A stretch of 64,000 nt of DNA from Desulfosporosinus sp. Sb-LF (GCF_004766055.1 NZ_SPQR01000006.1:273509-337508); one strand, 5' to 3'; counted from the first letter of the stretch, positions 1-9,195 are shown. The notes: generated by a model from the sequence alone, not told the origin. Made by a program: numbers and translations.

Positions 1-1
1 A

Positions 2-712
2 ATTCAAAATTTCGGGGCGCTAGACCAACTCGAGAGTTTTCGGGAGGGGCTTTTTACGGTTCAGGATGAAAGCTCTCAACTTGTTGCACATGTTGTTGAT
101 CCAAAACCAGGACAACGCGTGTTGGATACCTGTAGTGCTCCTGGTGGAAAAACGACGCACTTAGCGCAAAGGATGAACGATGAGGGAGAAATTCAAGCGT
201 TTGATATCCATACTCACAAACTGGAACTTATTGACCAGCTAACCCAAAGACTTGGTATTACGATCGTTCAATCTCATGGGGGCGATGCTCGGGATTTACC
301 TGGAATACAACTTTGCTCGCAACATCGCGTGTTGGTTGATGCTCCTTGTTCTGGTTTGGGTGTTCTTAGACGTAGGGCAGATCTGCGTTGGCAGAAAGAA
401 GAACAGGATTTGAAGGATTTACCTCCGCTTCAACTGGCTATTTTAGAACGTGCCGCTTCTTGTGTTGATGTAGGAGGAGATTTAATCTACTCGACCTGTA
501 CGACTGAACCGGAAGAGAACTTTGAACTAGTTAAGATGTTTCGCACTTCGCATCCTGAATTTGAGCCTGTCAATTTGGTGGAGGATTTGCCTTTTACCCT
601 TGAAGATTCACGCGATATTCAACAGGCGAGTAAAGGGATGCTGCAACTCTTACCGCATCGGCATGGGATGGATGGATTTTTCTTAGCAAAATTTCATCGT
701 AAGGAAGTTTAA
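2..712 (+). CDS. rsmB: 16S rRNA (cytosine-C5)-methyltransferase RsmB, C-terminal part
   Basis: RsmB methylates C967 of 16S rRNA with S-adenosylmethionine. The frame is open from the window edge, so only about 236 C-terminal residues are present and the N-terminal NusB-like region lies outside. Seen here are the SAM-binding motif CSAPGGKTTH, the DAPCSGLG motif with the release cysteine and the YSTCT motif with the catalytic cysteine, which together define the RsmB/RsmF family. An internal ATG can look like a start, but the open upstream frame (EGLFTVQDESSQL) carries normal family sequence. rlmN follows after 30 bases, so the two RNA-modification genes are probably co-transcribed. Confidence 0.93.
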   Translation: MQNFGALDQLESFREGLFTVQDESSQLVAHVVDPKPGQRVLDTCSAPGGKTTHLAQRMNDEGEIQAFDIHTHKLELIDQLTQRLGITIVQSHGGDARDLPGIQLCSQHRVLVDAPCSGLGVLRRRADLRWQKEEQDLKDLPPLQLAILERAASCVDVGGDLIYSTCTTEPEENFELVKMFRTSHPEFEPVNLVEDLPFTLEDSRDIQQASKGMLQLLPHRHGMDGFFLAKFHRKEV

Positions 713-742
713 GTGGAATGAATTGGGTGAATAATAAAGATT

Positions 743-1804
743 ATGGAAAGTGTTGAGCTGCGCGGTTGTTCAATCGATGAACTGATTGAGATTTGTCAAG
801 AGATAGGCCTAAAACGGTTTCGGGCGACCCAATTATTTCAATGGGCGCAACAAAAAGCAGTGCGTACTTGGGACCAGATGAAAACTGTTGGGGAAGGAGA
901 CCGCCAAACGTTAAGTTCCCACTTGCATCTTTATCCGTTGGAGCGGATTCGTGAACAGCGTTCCCAGGATGGCACACGTAAATATTTGTTTCGTCTTAAC
1001 GATGGAGAAACCATTGAGTGTGTTTTAATGGATTATGCGCGCACTATATCACGAGATCGTCATACCGTTTGTGTCTCTACTCAAGTTGGGTGCGCGGTAG
1101 GGTGCGCATTTTGTGCTACTGGGTTGGAAGGCTTTCGGAGAAATCTAAGTGTCGCTGAAATTGTGGGTCAAGTTCTAGATATTACCCATTATGTCCGTCA
1201 GGAAGATCCGGATTTCCAGGTGACCAACATTGTCTTTATGGGTATGGGCGAGCCCCTACTCAATTATGATCAGGTTCTCAAGGGGATCCAACTTTTGAAC
1301 CATGGGCAAGGCCAGGCTATTGGCATGCGACGGATGACGATTTCAACCTGTGGGGTGGTGCCTAAGATTATTCAACTGGCTAAAGATAATCCCCAGGTTG
1401 GGCTGGCTGTTTCGCTTCATGCAGCTCAGGACGAAGTGCGAAATGATTTGATTCCGATGAATCGGCGTTATCCACTGGCTCAACTGATGGAGGCTTGTCA
1501 AGAATACAGCCAAATCACGCATCGTCGGATCACCTTTGAGGTCGCTTTGACCTCGAAGAATGCGAGGCGGGGGGAAGCAGAGGCGCTCGCGAGACTACTA
1601 AAAGGACAGCTAGGGCATGTCAATTTGATTCCGGTAAACCCAGTCGAGGGGACTGGGATGGAGCGTCCCGATATAGAACAGATCAAGAGGTTCGCTCAGG
1701 TGTTAGAAAATGCCGGTATTCCCGTCTCTTCGCGGGAGGAACGGGGGGGAGATATTGACGCAGCTTGCGGTCAACTTCGTAGAAAGTGGGAGGGTGAGTT
1801 GTAA
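743..1804 (+). CDS. rlmN: Dual-specificity 23S rRNA/tRNA (adenine-C2)-methyltransferase RlmN
   Basis: RlmN is a radical-SAM enzyme that methylates C2 of A2503 in 23S rRNA and A37 in some tRNAs. The 353-residue protein is of normal family length. The radical-SAM cluster motif is C117-x3-C121-x2-C124 (GCAVGCAFCATG), GMGEPLLN is the GGE-type SAM motif, and C342 in DAACGQL near the end is the expected second methyl-carrying cysteine. The stop codon overlaps the ATG of the next gene (TAATG), so it is translationally coupled to the FHA/kinase cluster. Confidence 0.96.
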   Translation: MESVELRGCSIDELIEICQEIGLKRFRATQLFQWAQQKAVRTWDQMKTVGEGDRQTLSSHLHLYPLERIREQRSQDGTRKYLFRLNDGETIECVLMDYARTISRDRHTVCVSTQVGCAVGCAFCATGLEGFRRNLSVAEIVGQVLDITHYVRQEDPDFQVTNIVFMGMGEPLLNYDQVLKGIQLLNHGQGQAIGMRRMTISTCGVVPKIIQLAKDNPQVGLAVSLHAAQDEVRNDLIPMNRRYPLAQLMEACQEYSQITHRRITFEVALTSKNARRGEAEALARLLKGQLGHVNLIPVNPVEGTGMERPDIEQIKRFAQVLENAGIPVSSREERGGDIDAACGQLRRKWEGEL

Positions 1805-2610
1805 TGAGCTTATTGGCCCGATTTGAAGGAATGGCCGAATTTCTATTTACCGGAGCTTTCAAAAAAGGTGCGGCCCGGCTCCAACCAGTAGAAATCGCTA
1901 AAGAACTTGTGAAGGCAATGCTTAGAAATAAGCAAGTCAGCATTTCACAAGTGTATGTACCGAATATTTACCGGGTTTATCTTCATTCAAGTGATTGGGG
2001 GCCATTGGCTAACTTTGGGGATGTATTTCTCATTGAACTTTCAAAGTATCTATTTGCAGAAGCACAGCGGAATGGGTACACGTTTTTATCGAAACCAGCC
2101 ATTGAACTTCATGCCGATGAGACGGTGAATCCCCGAGAAATGGCTATTGAAGTTGATTTCGATGACTCTATTGAGGTAGACTGGGGAGACGAGGAAGATG
2201 AGCATAATGACGCAGCTCCTGAACAAGATTGGCGCGAAAATACTACGATCTTTCGAGAAAGTGTTAAGACAAACTTAACCGAGGTTGAGCAGTTAGGAAG
2301 GAATTCAGAATACTTTCTCGAAATTATTGAAGGACCAGATGTTGGTGAGTCATTTTCTCTGCAGGATGGAGATGTGTTCATTGGCCGTCATGGGCAATGT
2401 GACCTCGTACTTCACGACCCTGAGGTTTCACGACGGCATTTGAAAATTGCTTCAGGGGAGAACAGTTGGTGGTTGGATGATTTGGGAAGTACAAACGGTT
2501 CGTTTGTTAATGGCCAAAGAATTACTCATCAAATGACGGCTCCAGGTGACCGTATTCAAATTGGACAAAGTGTCTTGGTCATACAAAGATCACCTCTAGT
2601 AGGACTATAA
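1804..2610 (+). CDS. FhaA-like protein: DUF3662 domain plus C-terminal FHA domain
   Basis: This 268-residue protein has an N-terminal DUF3662/FhaA-type domain (about 1-110, beginning MSLLARFEGMAEFLF), a strongly acidic linker (about 115-150) and a C-terminal FHA domain (about 173-262) with the phosphothreonine-binding signature: GRHGQCD, SRRH and STNGS are all intact. No membrane segment is visible, so it is probably cytosolic. FHA domains bind phosphothreonine, so a likely partner is the Ser/Thr kinase six genes downstream or another kinase substrate. In actinobacteria FhaA sits at the same place in the cluster. Its exact role here is inferred from that synteny. Confidence 0.88.
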   Translation: MSLLARFEGMAEFLFTGAFKKGAARLQPVEIAKELVKAMLRNKQVSISQVYVPNIYRVYLHSSDWGPLANFGDVFLIELSKYLFAEAQRNGYTFLSKPAIELHADETVNPREMAIEVDFDDSIEVDWGDEEDEHNDAAPEQDWRENTTIFRESVKTNLTEVEQLGRNSEYFLEIIEGPDVGESFSLQDGDVFIGRHGQCDLVLHDPEVSRRHLKIASGENSWWLDDLGSTNGSFVNGQRITHQMTAPGDRIQIGQSVLVIQRSPLVGL

Positions 2611-2657
2611 ATTGGAGGCTTTGCGAAGCACCTCTGATTTTTGATTTGGAGGGTTGT

Positions 2658-3107
2658 ATGCAATTTGTTTTTGTCATTGGACGGCTAGTTTTTGTCGCCC
2701 TTATCTATCTTTTTATCTTTCGTATTTTTACAGCACTTTTAGCAGATCTGCAACTAAAGGGGATTTTTCAACGCTCGATTACCGAATATGGCCGATTAGA
2801 GGTCCTGACTGGATCAGAATCGCTTTCCAGAGGACGAATCTTTAAAGTAGATGGGAAAGGCCTGCGATTAGGACGTGGTAAGCATAATGATATCGTTTTA
2901 CCGGATCATTTTGCTTCCATCGATCACGCTATTTTTCGGTTGCAAAAAGGACAGACCATCGTGGAAGACCTTGGAAGCACGAATGGAACTTGGGTTAATG
3001 GCGAGCAAATTCATTCTCCAGTACAAATGGTTGCAGGAGATTATGTGAAAATTGGAAGTATTACCTTCCAATACTCGAGGTGGCAAAATGAGAGTACTAA
3101 GCTTTAG
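2658..3107 (+). CDS. Membrane-anchored FHA-domain protein (FhaB-like)
   Basis: A 149-residue protein with a hydrophobic N-terminal anchor (about 1-28, VFVIGRLVFVALIYLF region) followed by one FHA domain (about 55-142). The start at ATG 2658 is preferred over an in-frame TTG at 2646, because GGAGGG at 2648-2653 is a ribosome-binding site that only fits the ATG. The FHA core has GRGKHND and STNGTW, but the usual S-R-R-H strand reads S-I-D-H, so the arginine next to the binding serine is missing and phosphopeptide affinity may differ. It overlaps the start of the phosphatase gene by 20 bases. In size, anchor and position it matches actinobacterial FhaB. Confidence 0.87.
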   Translation: MQFVFVIGRLVFVALIYLFIFRIFTALLADLQLKGIFQRSITEYGRLEVLTGSESLSRGRIFKVDGKGLRLGRGKHNDIVLPDHFASIDHAIFRLQKGQTIVEDLGSTNGTWVNGEQIHSPVQMVAGDYVKIGSITFQYSRWQNESTKL

Positions 3108-3807
3108 CGAAAAAGGGTGTATTCGTAAAAACAATGAGGATTCTTTATTAGTGATGCTTTCCCAAGGCCTGTATGCGGTGGCTGACGGGATGGGAGGCCA
3201 CCGGGCGGGTGAAGTAGCTTCTTCGACAGCTTTGCATGAATTGGAAAAATTAGTAGTTCACTTTGGCGATCTTGAAATTCAGGCCTTGGAAAGTAAGTTG
3301 GCTGAAGCCTTTGTTCAAGCTAATCAGGTCGTCTATCAATCGTCAATAACGGATCCCGAAAATGCTGGGATGGGAACGACTCTGACAGTTTTGTTGGTGC
3401 GCAACACAATGGCCGTAATTGCTCATGTAGGAGACAGTCGGGCTTATCTATGGCGCGATGAGGTGTTAACACCCTTGACAATCGATCACTCACTCGTTGG
3501 TGAACTTGTGCGGTTAGGACAGATCTCCCCTGCAGAAGCGGAAAAACACCCTCAACGGAATGTTCTGATGCGTGCAGTGGGAGCAGACCCAAAGATTGAA
3601 GTGGATTGTCGGAGTATAAGCTTACAGACAGGAGATGTTTTTCTCCTGTGTACTGACGGTTTTTCTAATATGATTCATGATCGAGAGCTTGCAAAAGAAT
3701 TTATGGAGCAGTACTCCTGGGAAGAACGGCTTGAGAGATTGCGTCATCTTACCTTAGAACGGGGTGCACCGGATAATTTCACAGCCTTGTGCTGTATTAT
3801 GGAGTAA
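3088..3807 (+). CDS. prpC: PP2C-family Ser/Thr protein phosphatase (PrpC/Stp/PstP type)
   Basis: A 239-residue soluble PPM/PP2C phosphatase that would remove phosphates placed by the PASTA kinase four genes on. The metal-binding and catalytic motifs are present in order: R-x-x-N-E-D near residue 15, VADGMGGHRAGEVAS, GDSRAYLW, CTDGFSNM and GAPDNFTAL. ATG 3088 is chosen because it follows CGAGGTGG, begins the family sequence MRVLSFSEKG, and overlaps the FHA gene in the manner of the rest of the operon. An upstream in-frame codon at 3052 would extend the protein into the FHA gene without a ribosome-binding site. Confidence 0.94.
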   Translation: MRVLSFSEKGCIRKNNEDSLLVMLSQGLYAVADGMGGHRAGEVASSTALHELEKLVVHFGDLEIQALESKLAEAFVQANQVVYQSSITDPENAGMGTTLTVLLVRNTMAVIAHVGDSRAYLWRDEVLTPLTIDHSLVGELVRLGQISPAEAEKHPQRNVLMRAVGADPKIEVDCRSISLQTGDVFLLCTDGFSNMIHDRELAKEFMEQYSWEERLERLRHLTLERGAPDNFTALCCIME

Positions 3808-3811
3808 GCTG

Positions 3812-5095
3812 ATGATTCAGAGATTAACTTCGCGCTTATTAATTTTAGGAATAATGTGGGTGGGACTCAGCTTGCTGAAATGGGGGAGCCAGAAAAACCA
3901 AATCTTCTGGCTAGCACTTATTTTTTCAGGCATAATCTTCCTAGGGAGCTTGATGGAGCAGATCCTCCATTATCGAGGTGATCCCTATATTCTGCCTGCA
4001 GTTCAGGCCATTATGGCCATAGGACTTGTGTTTGTGGTGCGAATTAATCCGGAAATTGCAGTGCGCCAATTTTGGTGGGCAAATATCGGTCAGTTGATCT
4101 TCTATGCGGTTTTATGGTCGATCCGAGATTATCGAAAGTTGGGAAGGTTTAGATACCTCTGGGGACTTTTAGCAGTGGGATTGTTGTTGGTGACACTATT
4201 GTTCGGTTCTACGGCAGGTGGAGCAACAAGTTGGCTACACATTGGGGGAATCGGCATTGAACCGGAGGAATTTGTCAAGCTAGCCTTACTTTTATTCATG
4301 GCGACGTATTTGGAAGAGAATGAAGAATTGTTGCGTGTAGGAACAGTGCAATGGGGAAAATTCTCTTTGCCAGATTGGCGGACTTTGGGACCGTTTATGA
4401 TCATGGTTGCTTTCGTTCTTGGGATTTTGGCGGCGCAGAAAAGCTTGGGGACGGCCTTGGTGTTTTATATGCTTTTTGCGCTTATGCTATATGTGGTAAC
4501 GGAACGAGCTCTTTATTTAGGAATATCGTTGCCTATTTTCCTTTTAACTGGAAGCGTGGGTTATATGCTCTTTAGGCACGTACGTGTTAGGGTTTTGGTA
4601 TGGATGAATCCTTGGCAGGATCCCACAGGGGGAGGATACCAAATTGCCCAATCTCTTTTTGCGATTGGCGGAGGTAATATCCTTGGTACGGGATTAGGCA
4701 ACGGTATAGGGGCATCGACAGTACCAGCAGCTAGTACGGATTTTATCTTTTCTGTGATTGCTGAAGAACTTGGATTTGCCGGGGCTATGGCTGTACTCGT
4801 ACTTTTTCTCATTGTTGTCATGAGAGCTTTTGCTGTAAGTCTCAAGGCGAAGGATCGGTTCGGGCAAATCTTAGCTGCTGGAATTGGAATTCTCCTGGGA
4901 ACAGAAACGTTGATTATTCTCGCTGGAGTGACTAAATTACTTCCTTTGACAGGCATACCACTTCCCTGGGTGAGTTATGGTGGAAGTTCTCTCATTGTTC
5001 ATTTCATTTTGCTGGGGGTGTTGCAGAATATCTCGATCCCCACCACAGTGGGTTCCCTCAGCACCAAGAATAATGGAAGGGAGTATGCAACATAA
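3812..5095 (+). CDS. SEDS-family peptidoglycan glycosyltransferase (RodA/FtsW/SpoVE)
   Basis: A 427-residue polytopic membrane protein of the SEDS family, which polymerises glycan strands from lipid II together with a class B PBP. Many hydrophobic helices run through the whole length. Family motifs include GGATSWLHIGG, LVWMNPWQDPTGGGYQ-type sequence, GNGIGASTVPAASTDFIFS and the C-terminal PLPWVSYGGSSL. The start at ATG 3812 lies four bases after the phosphatase stop with GGAG just upstream. The partner PBP starts on its stop codon (TAATG), which supports a cognate pair. Whether it serves elongation or sporulation cannot be read from sequence alone. Confidence 0.92.
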   Translation: MIQRLTSRLLILGIMWVGLSLLKWGSQKNQIFWLALIFSGIIFLGSLMEQILHYRGDPYILPAVQAIMAIGLVFVVRINPEIAVRQFWWANIGQLIFYAVLWSIRDYRKLGRFRYLWGLLAVGLLLVTLLFGSTAGGATSWLHIGGIGIEPEEFVKLALLLFMATYLEENEELLRVGTVQWGKFSLPDWRTLGPFMIMVAFVLGILAAQKSLGTALVFYMLFALMLYVVTERALYLGISLPIFLLTGSVGYMLFRHVRVRVLVWMNPWQDPTGGGYQIAQSLFAIGGGNILGTGLGNGIGASTVPAASTDFIFSVIAEELGFAGAMAVLVLFLIVVMRAFAVSLKAKDRFGQILAAGIGILLGTETLIILAGVTKLLPLTGIPLPWVSYGGSSLIVHFILLGVLQNISIPTTVGSLSTKNNGREYAT

Positions 5096-6498
5096 TGCGA
5101 GGGGTACGTCGGGTAGCACTAGGGATGGCTTTGAGTTTTTTTGTACTGAGTCTTGGTTTAGCGTATTGGCAAGTTGTCCAGGCGGATACACTTCTGGAGA
5201 ATCCATCCAATAGACGTTTGATTCTTATGGAAAGCCGAGTGACTAGGGGAGGAATTTTTGATCGCAACGGCGAAATAATAGCACAAACCCAAATTTCTAA
5301 GGAAAAAAAGGTCCGGGTCTATCCGAAAGGAGAGATGTTTGAACCTGCCTTGGGTTATTCGACTGTAAAATTGGGTGCTTCTGGTCTCGAAGGAACCTTA
5401 GCAGATTGGTTGCTGGGAATTAAGAACGCGACGCCCACCCAGTCAGTTCAGCAACTCTTTGCACTTCCCCGCCAAGGGGATGATGTTGTACTCACCTTGG
5501 ATTCCCGTTTGCAGAGCATTGCTTATAATGCGCTTAAGGGGAAAATGGGAGCAGTTGTAGCCATTGATCCCCGGACAGGAGAAGTATTGGCCTTGGTGAG
5601 CCAACCAAGCTTTGATCCTACATCCCTCGAACAAAACTGGAAGGATATCGTTAGTCGCAAACAGGAAAGGCCGCTTGAAAATCGCGCTTTTTCCCTCTTT
5701 CCTCCGGGATCGACCATGAAGGTTGTTACGTCTGCCTCTTTATTTCGTAGTGGAATCAATACGACCGATCTCTATGAAAGTACAGGATCAGCGATTATTA
5801 ACGGTCAAGTCATTAAGGAACAAAACGGCAAGGCTTTTGGCTGGGTTAACTATAATATGGCGTTGGCCGACTCCTGCAACACATACTTCGCAACGTTTGG
5901 GGTTCAGGCGGGGGATAAAAATTTTCTTTCCGTAGTTAAAGGCTTTGGTTTCGGTCAGAAAATTCCTCTGGAACTCAATGTTCCAACGAGTTCAATTACA
6001 AACTCAGCGAAAATCCCTGCAACGTTAAATACAAATCTTCTTGCCGCAAGTGCTTTCGGGCAAGGAGAAGTTTTGGTCACCCCATTTCATATGGCCTTAA
6101 TTACGGCCGGTATTGCAAACCACGGAGTTATTATGACCCCACATCTTGTAGAACGCGTCCTAGACCCCTCTCAAACCGTAATCTTCGAACAGAAACCTCA
6201 GCCTTGGTTGACTGCGCTTACTAAAGAGGAAGCGGATAAGATTACGAGTGCAATGGTGACCGCAGTAACCGATGGAACAGCTGCGCCAGGGGCTCTAGAC
6301 GATGTTCAGGTAGCCGCCAAGACGGGTTCAGCAGAACCCGGAGGTAATGTCCCAACTCATGGCTGGTATATTGCTTTTGCGCCAGCCGATGCCCCAAAGA
6401 TCGCGATAGCTGTTATTGTGGAACATGGGGGAACAGGAGGAGGGGCGGCCGCCCCGATTGCGCGGCAAATCATGCAAGAAGCATTGATTAGAAAGTAG
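5095..6498 (+). CDS. Class B penicillin-binding protein (PbpA/FtsI-type transpeptidase)
   Basis: A 467-residue D,D-transpeptidase that cross-links peptidoglycan outside the membrane. It has one N-terminal membrane anchor (about 8-28) and a transpeptidase domain with the three active-site motifs: S206-T-M-K209 (PPGSTMKVV), S260-C-N (LADSCNTYF) and K409-T-G (AAKTGSAE). The protein is short for a class B PBP and has only a small N-terminal module (MESRVTRGGIFDRNGEIIA), as in actinobacterial PbpA. The ATG overlaps the preceding SEDS stop, and the kinase starts 10 bases after the end, which suggests a PBP controlled by the linked kinase. Confidence 0.94.
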   Translation: MRGVRRVALGMALSFFVLSLGLAYWQVVQADTLLENPSNRRLILMESRVTRGGIFDRNGEIIAQTQISKEKKVRVYPKGEMFEPALGYSTVKLGASGLEGTLADWLLGIKNATPTQSVQQLFALPRQGDDVVLTLDSRLQSIAYNALKGKMGAVVAIDPRTGEVLALVSQPSFDPTSLEQNWKDIVSRKQERPLENRAFSLFPPGSTMKVVTSASLFRSGINTTDLYESTGSAIINGQVIKEQNGKAFGWVNYNMALADSCNTYFATFGVQAGDKNFLSVVKGFGFGQKIPLELNVPTSSITNSAKIPATLNTNLLAASAFGQGEVLVTPFHMALITAGIANHGVIMTPHLVERVLDPSQTVIFEQKPQPWLTALTKEEADKITSAMVTAVTDGTAAPGALDDVQVAAKTGSAEPGGNVPTHGWYIAFAPADAPKIAIAVIVEHGGTGGGAAAPIARQIMQEALIRK

Positions 6499-6508
6499 GT
6501 GACAAATA

Positions 6509-8266
6509 GTGAGTAAAATCTTCGGGGGACGATATGAGGTCTTGGAGCGAATTGGTGCCGGCGGGATGGCAAATGTTTATAAGGCCAAGGATCTTCTACT
6601 TAACCGTGTTGTGACGATCAAGGTGCTCCGGGAGCAGTTTGTCACAGATGAAGACTTTATTCGCCGTTTTCGGAGGGAAGCCCAGTCAGCAGCGAGTTTG
6701 TCCCATTCCAATATAGTTTCTGTCTATGATGTGGGTAAAGAAGGAGATACTGAATATATTGTCATGGAATATGTGGAGGGTCGCAATCTTAAAGAAATTA
6801 TACGAGATTACGCTCCACTATCCACTGACCAAGCCATAAACCTTGCTCGGCAAATCACAGGGGCTGTTCAAAATGCCCATGAACATCATATTATCCATAG
6901 AGATATTAAACCGCACAATATTTTAGTGACAGCTGACGGACACGCTAAGGTTACAGATTTTGGAATTGCGCGAGCCGTCTCTTCGGCAACCGTAACACAT
7001 ACTGGTGATATCATAGGTTCGGTTCATTACTTGTCGCCCGAACAGGCCAAGGGACTTCAAAGTAACGAACAATCGGACATTTACTCCCTCGGAATCGTAC
7101 TCTACGAATTGCTCACGGGTAAAGTTCCCTATGATGGAGAAACTCCGATCGCCATTGCCCTAAAACATCTTCAGGAACAACCTGTTCTGCCGAGTAAGCT
7201 AAATCCTCGAATCGAAAAGGAATTTGAGGCTGTCATTATGCGTGCTATCGCAAAATCGCCTGAGCAACGATACGTGTCTGCTAAAGATCTGTTGGAGGAT
7301 CTGAACCATATCCAAGCTGGTCGACCGATTAAACAGCAGGAAATTCCTTTCGTTGCTGACCCAGAAGCAACTCAGACTCACAAAGGAATGGGCGATGTTC
7401 TGGCGCCAATTATCGCAAAGGATTCTATGGGTGTAAATCCTTCCCTCGGTAAGATTGGTCATAGGAAGCGTTGGCCTTGGATCGTGGGGGGCCTAGTACT
7501 TCTGTTCTTCTTGCTCGGAGGGTTTGCATTAAAGAACTATTTAGCGGGAGGATCAACAAAGGTTCCCGATGTTATCGGGAAAACTGTGCCTGTTGCAGGA
7601 GATTATATGAAACAGGCAAAACTGAAACTTAGTCCAGATGTTACCTACGAGTTCGATAACAAAGTCGAAAAAGATAGAATCATTGATCAAGAACCAAAGG
7701 CAGACCAAATGGTTAAACTCGATCGGGAAATTAAAGTCGTTGTGAGTAAAGGCCCCGACGTAGGGAAATTTCCAGATGTCACGACTGGGCAAATGTCTAA
7801 AGAAAGTGCCATGAACCTTATTCAAAATGCGGGATTTACTGGAACTATAACCTTTGACACTAAGCCCAGTGAGAACGTGGTCAAAGATAATGTCTCCGAA
7901 CAGAGTCCAGCACCAGGTGCTTCTTGGCCGAAAGACGGGGCTATTCGTCTTACTATAAGTGCGGGATCTCAATGGCAAGTGATCAATATGCCCAATGTGA
8001 TTGGCAAGACATCCTCCGATGCCAGGAGTTTGCTTGAACAGAATAAATTGGTTGTTCTTATAGAAACTCAGGATTCTACCACTTCTCCTGCAGATGTGGT
8101 GATGAGCACGACTCCCAAACCAGGAGAAACGGTCAAACAGGGTGCTGAAGTCACGATGGTCGTTTCGCGTGGTCCGGGGCCCCTCGCTCAAGCAATTGAT
8201 GCAAGGGCAATCCTAGCTCAAATTCTTGGCGTCACACAGAAAAATGGCAAAGGTAAGAAACATTAA
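6509..8266 (+). CDS. prkC: PASTA-domain Ser/Thr protein kinase (PrkC/PknB/Stk1)
   Basis: A 585-residue eukaryotic-type receptor kinase. The cytosolic kinase domain (about 8-275) has the glycine loop GAGGMANVY, lysine K38, the HRD aspartate D132 (HRDIKPHN) and the DFG aspartate D150 (TDFGIARA). A single transmembrane helix lies at about 321-345 (WPWIVGGLVLLFFLLGG). Three PASTA domains follow (about 353-417, 419-488 and 492-558), which in this family bind muropeptides or lipid II; in Bacillus PrkC they trigger spore germination. The start is GTG 6509, ten bases after the PBP stop. Likely targets are the FHA proteins and cell-wall enzymes encoded beside it. Confidence 0.96.
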   Translation: MSKIFGGRYEVLERIGAGGMANVYKAKDLLLNRVVTIKVLREQFVTDEDFIRRFRREAQSAASLSHSNIVSVYDVGKEGDTEYIVMEYVEGRNLKEIIRDYAPLSTDQAINLARQITGAVQNAHEHHIIHRDIKPHNILVTADGHAKVTDFGIARAVSSATVTHTGDIIGSVHYLSPEQAKGLQSNEQSDIYSLGIVLYELLTGKVPYDGETPIAIALKHLQEQPVLPSKLNPRIEKEFEAVIMRAIAKSPEQRYVSAKDLLEDLNHIQAGRPIKQQEIPFVADPEATQTHKGMGDVLAPIIAKDSMGVNPSLGKIGHRKRWPWIVGGLVLLFFLLGGFALKNYLAGGSTKVPDVIGKTVPVAGDYMKQAKLKLSPDVTYEFDNKVEKDRIIDQEPKADQMVKLDREIKVVVSKGPDVGKFPDVTTGQMSKESAMNLIQNAGFTGTITFDTKPSENVVKDNVSEQSPAPGASWPKDGAIRLTISAGSQWQVINMPNVIGKTSSDARSLLEQNKLVVLIETQDSTTSPADVVMSTTPKPGETVKQGAEVTMVVSRGPGPLAQAIDARAILAQILGVTQKNGKGKKH

Positions 8267-8303
8267 ATAAATGATCTCAGCAAGGTAATAGTGAGGAATA
8301 GCT

Positions 8304-9194
8304 ATGATTGATGGAGTCTTACTCAAAGGATATGGTGGATTTTATTATGTCTATGGAGAGGACCGAGTGTGGGAATGTTCCCTGCGCGGTCGCTTTCGTG
8401 TTAAGGATCAAGACTTTTTGCCTGGAGATCGGGTGAAAATCCTAGTGGAAGAGGATAAAGCGACGATCGAAGCTGTCGAGCCACGGCACAACGCTTTGAT
8501 TCGGCCAGCGATTGCCAATGTGGATCAGGCCATTCTCGTCTTTGCGATGACATCTCCTAAGCCTGATCTTAATCTTCTGGACCGATTGTTGATTCAGGTA
8601 CTGGACGAAGAAGTTGAGCCTGTTTTAGTTTTCACTAAATTGGACAAGTTTAGGGAAGCCGCCGCTTTAACGACAAGTTCTGAGGAACATACTATTACGG
8701 ATGTTTACCGCAAAATAGGATACAATGTTTATGAGGTTTCGAATGAGACGGGACAAGGAATAGAGGAAGTTAGAGCTCAGTTAGTGGATAAGATTAGCGT
8801 ACTGGCCGGGCCTTCCGGGACTGGTAAATCTAGTCTTTTCAATGCGTTATCTCCTGGAAAGAAACTAAAAACAGGGGAAATAAGCCTGCGGTCTAAGCGC
8901 GGTCGCCACACCACACGCCATGTCGAACTGATGGTTTGTGCCGGGGGATTGGTGGCGGATACGCCGGGTTTTTCGTCTCTCTTTTTACCGAATTTGAAAC
9001 GCGCAGAATTGGCAAATTATTTTCCGGAATTTGTGGATCGTCGCCGACAGTGTCGATTTAACAGTTGCCTGCATGATAAAGAACCAGATTGTGCAATTAA
9101 AGCTGCCTTAGAAAGCGGGGAGATTTCTCCTGATCGTTATGAGCACTACCAAATATTCTTGCAAGAAGTCATAGAAGCAGAGAGGAGATATTAA
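8304..9194 (+). CDS. rsgA: Ribosome small subunit-dependent GTPase RsgA
   Basis: RsgA is a circularly permuted GTPase that helps late maturation of the 30S subunit. The 296-residue protein has an N-terminal OB fold (about 1-70), the permuted GTPase motifs TKLD then GPSGTGKSSLFN then DTPGF, and a C-terminal zinc-binding region with CRFNSCLH and further cysteines. This order of motifs is specific to the family. It lies between prkC and rpe, as in many Firmicutes. In other Firmicutes the protein is phosphorylated by PrkC-type kinases, so co-transcription with the kinase may matter. Confidence 0.96.
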   Translation: MIDGVLLKGYGGFYYVYGEDRVWECSLRGRFRVKDQDFLPGDRVKILVEEDKATIEAVEPRHNALIRPAIANVDQAILVFAMTSPKPDLNLLDRLLIQVLDEEVEPVLVFTKLDKFREAAALTTSSEEHTITDVYRKIGYNVYEVSNETGQGIEEVRAQLVDKISVLAGPSGTGKSSLFNALSPGKKLKTGEISLRSKRGRHTTRHVELMVCAGGLVADTPGFSSLFLPNLKRAELANYFPEFVDRRRQCRFNSCLHDKEPDCAIKAALESGEISPDRYEHYQIFLQEVIEAERRY

Positions 9195-9195
9195 C

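Noticed and set aside
7553..8191. Long open frame of 212 codons on the minus strand within prkC
   Set aside because: It is antisense to the PASTA domains, has no family features and no ribosome-binding site. The plus-strand kinase is certain.
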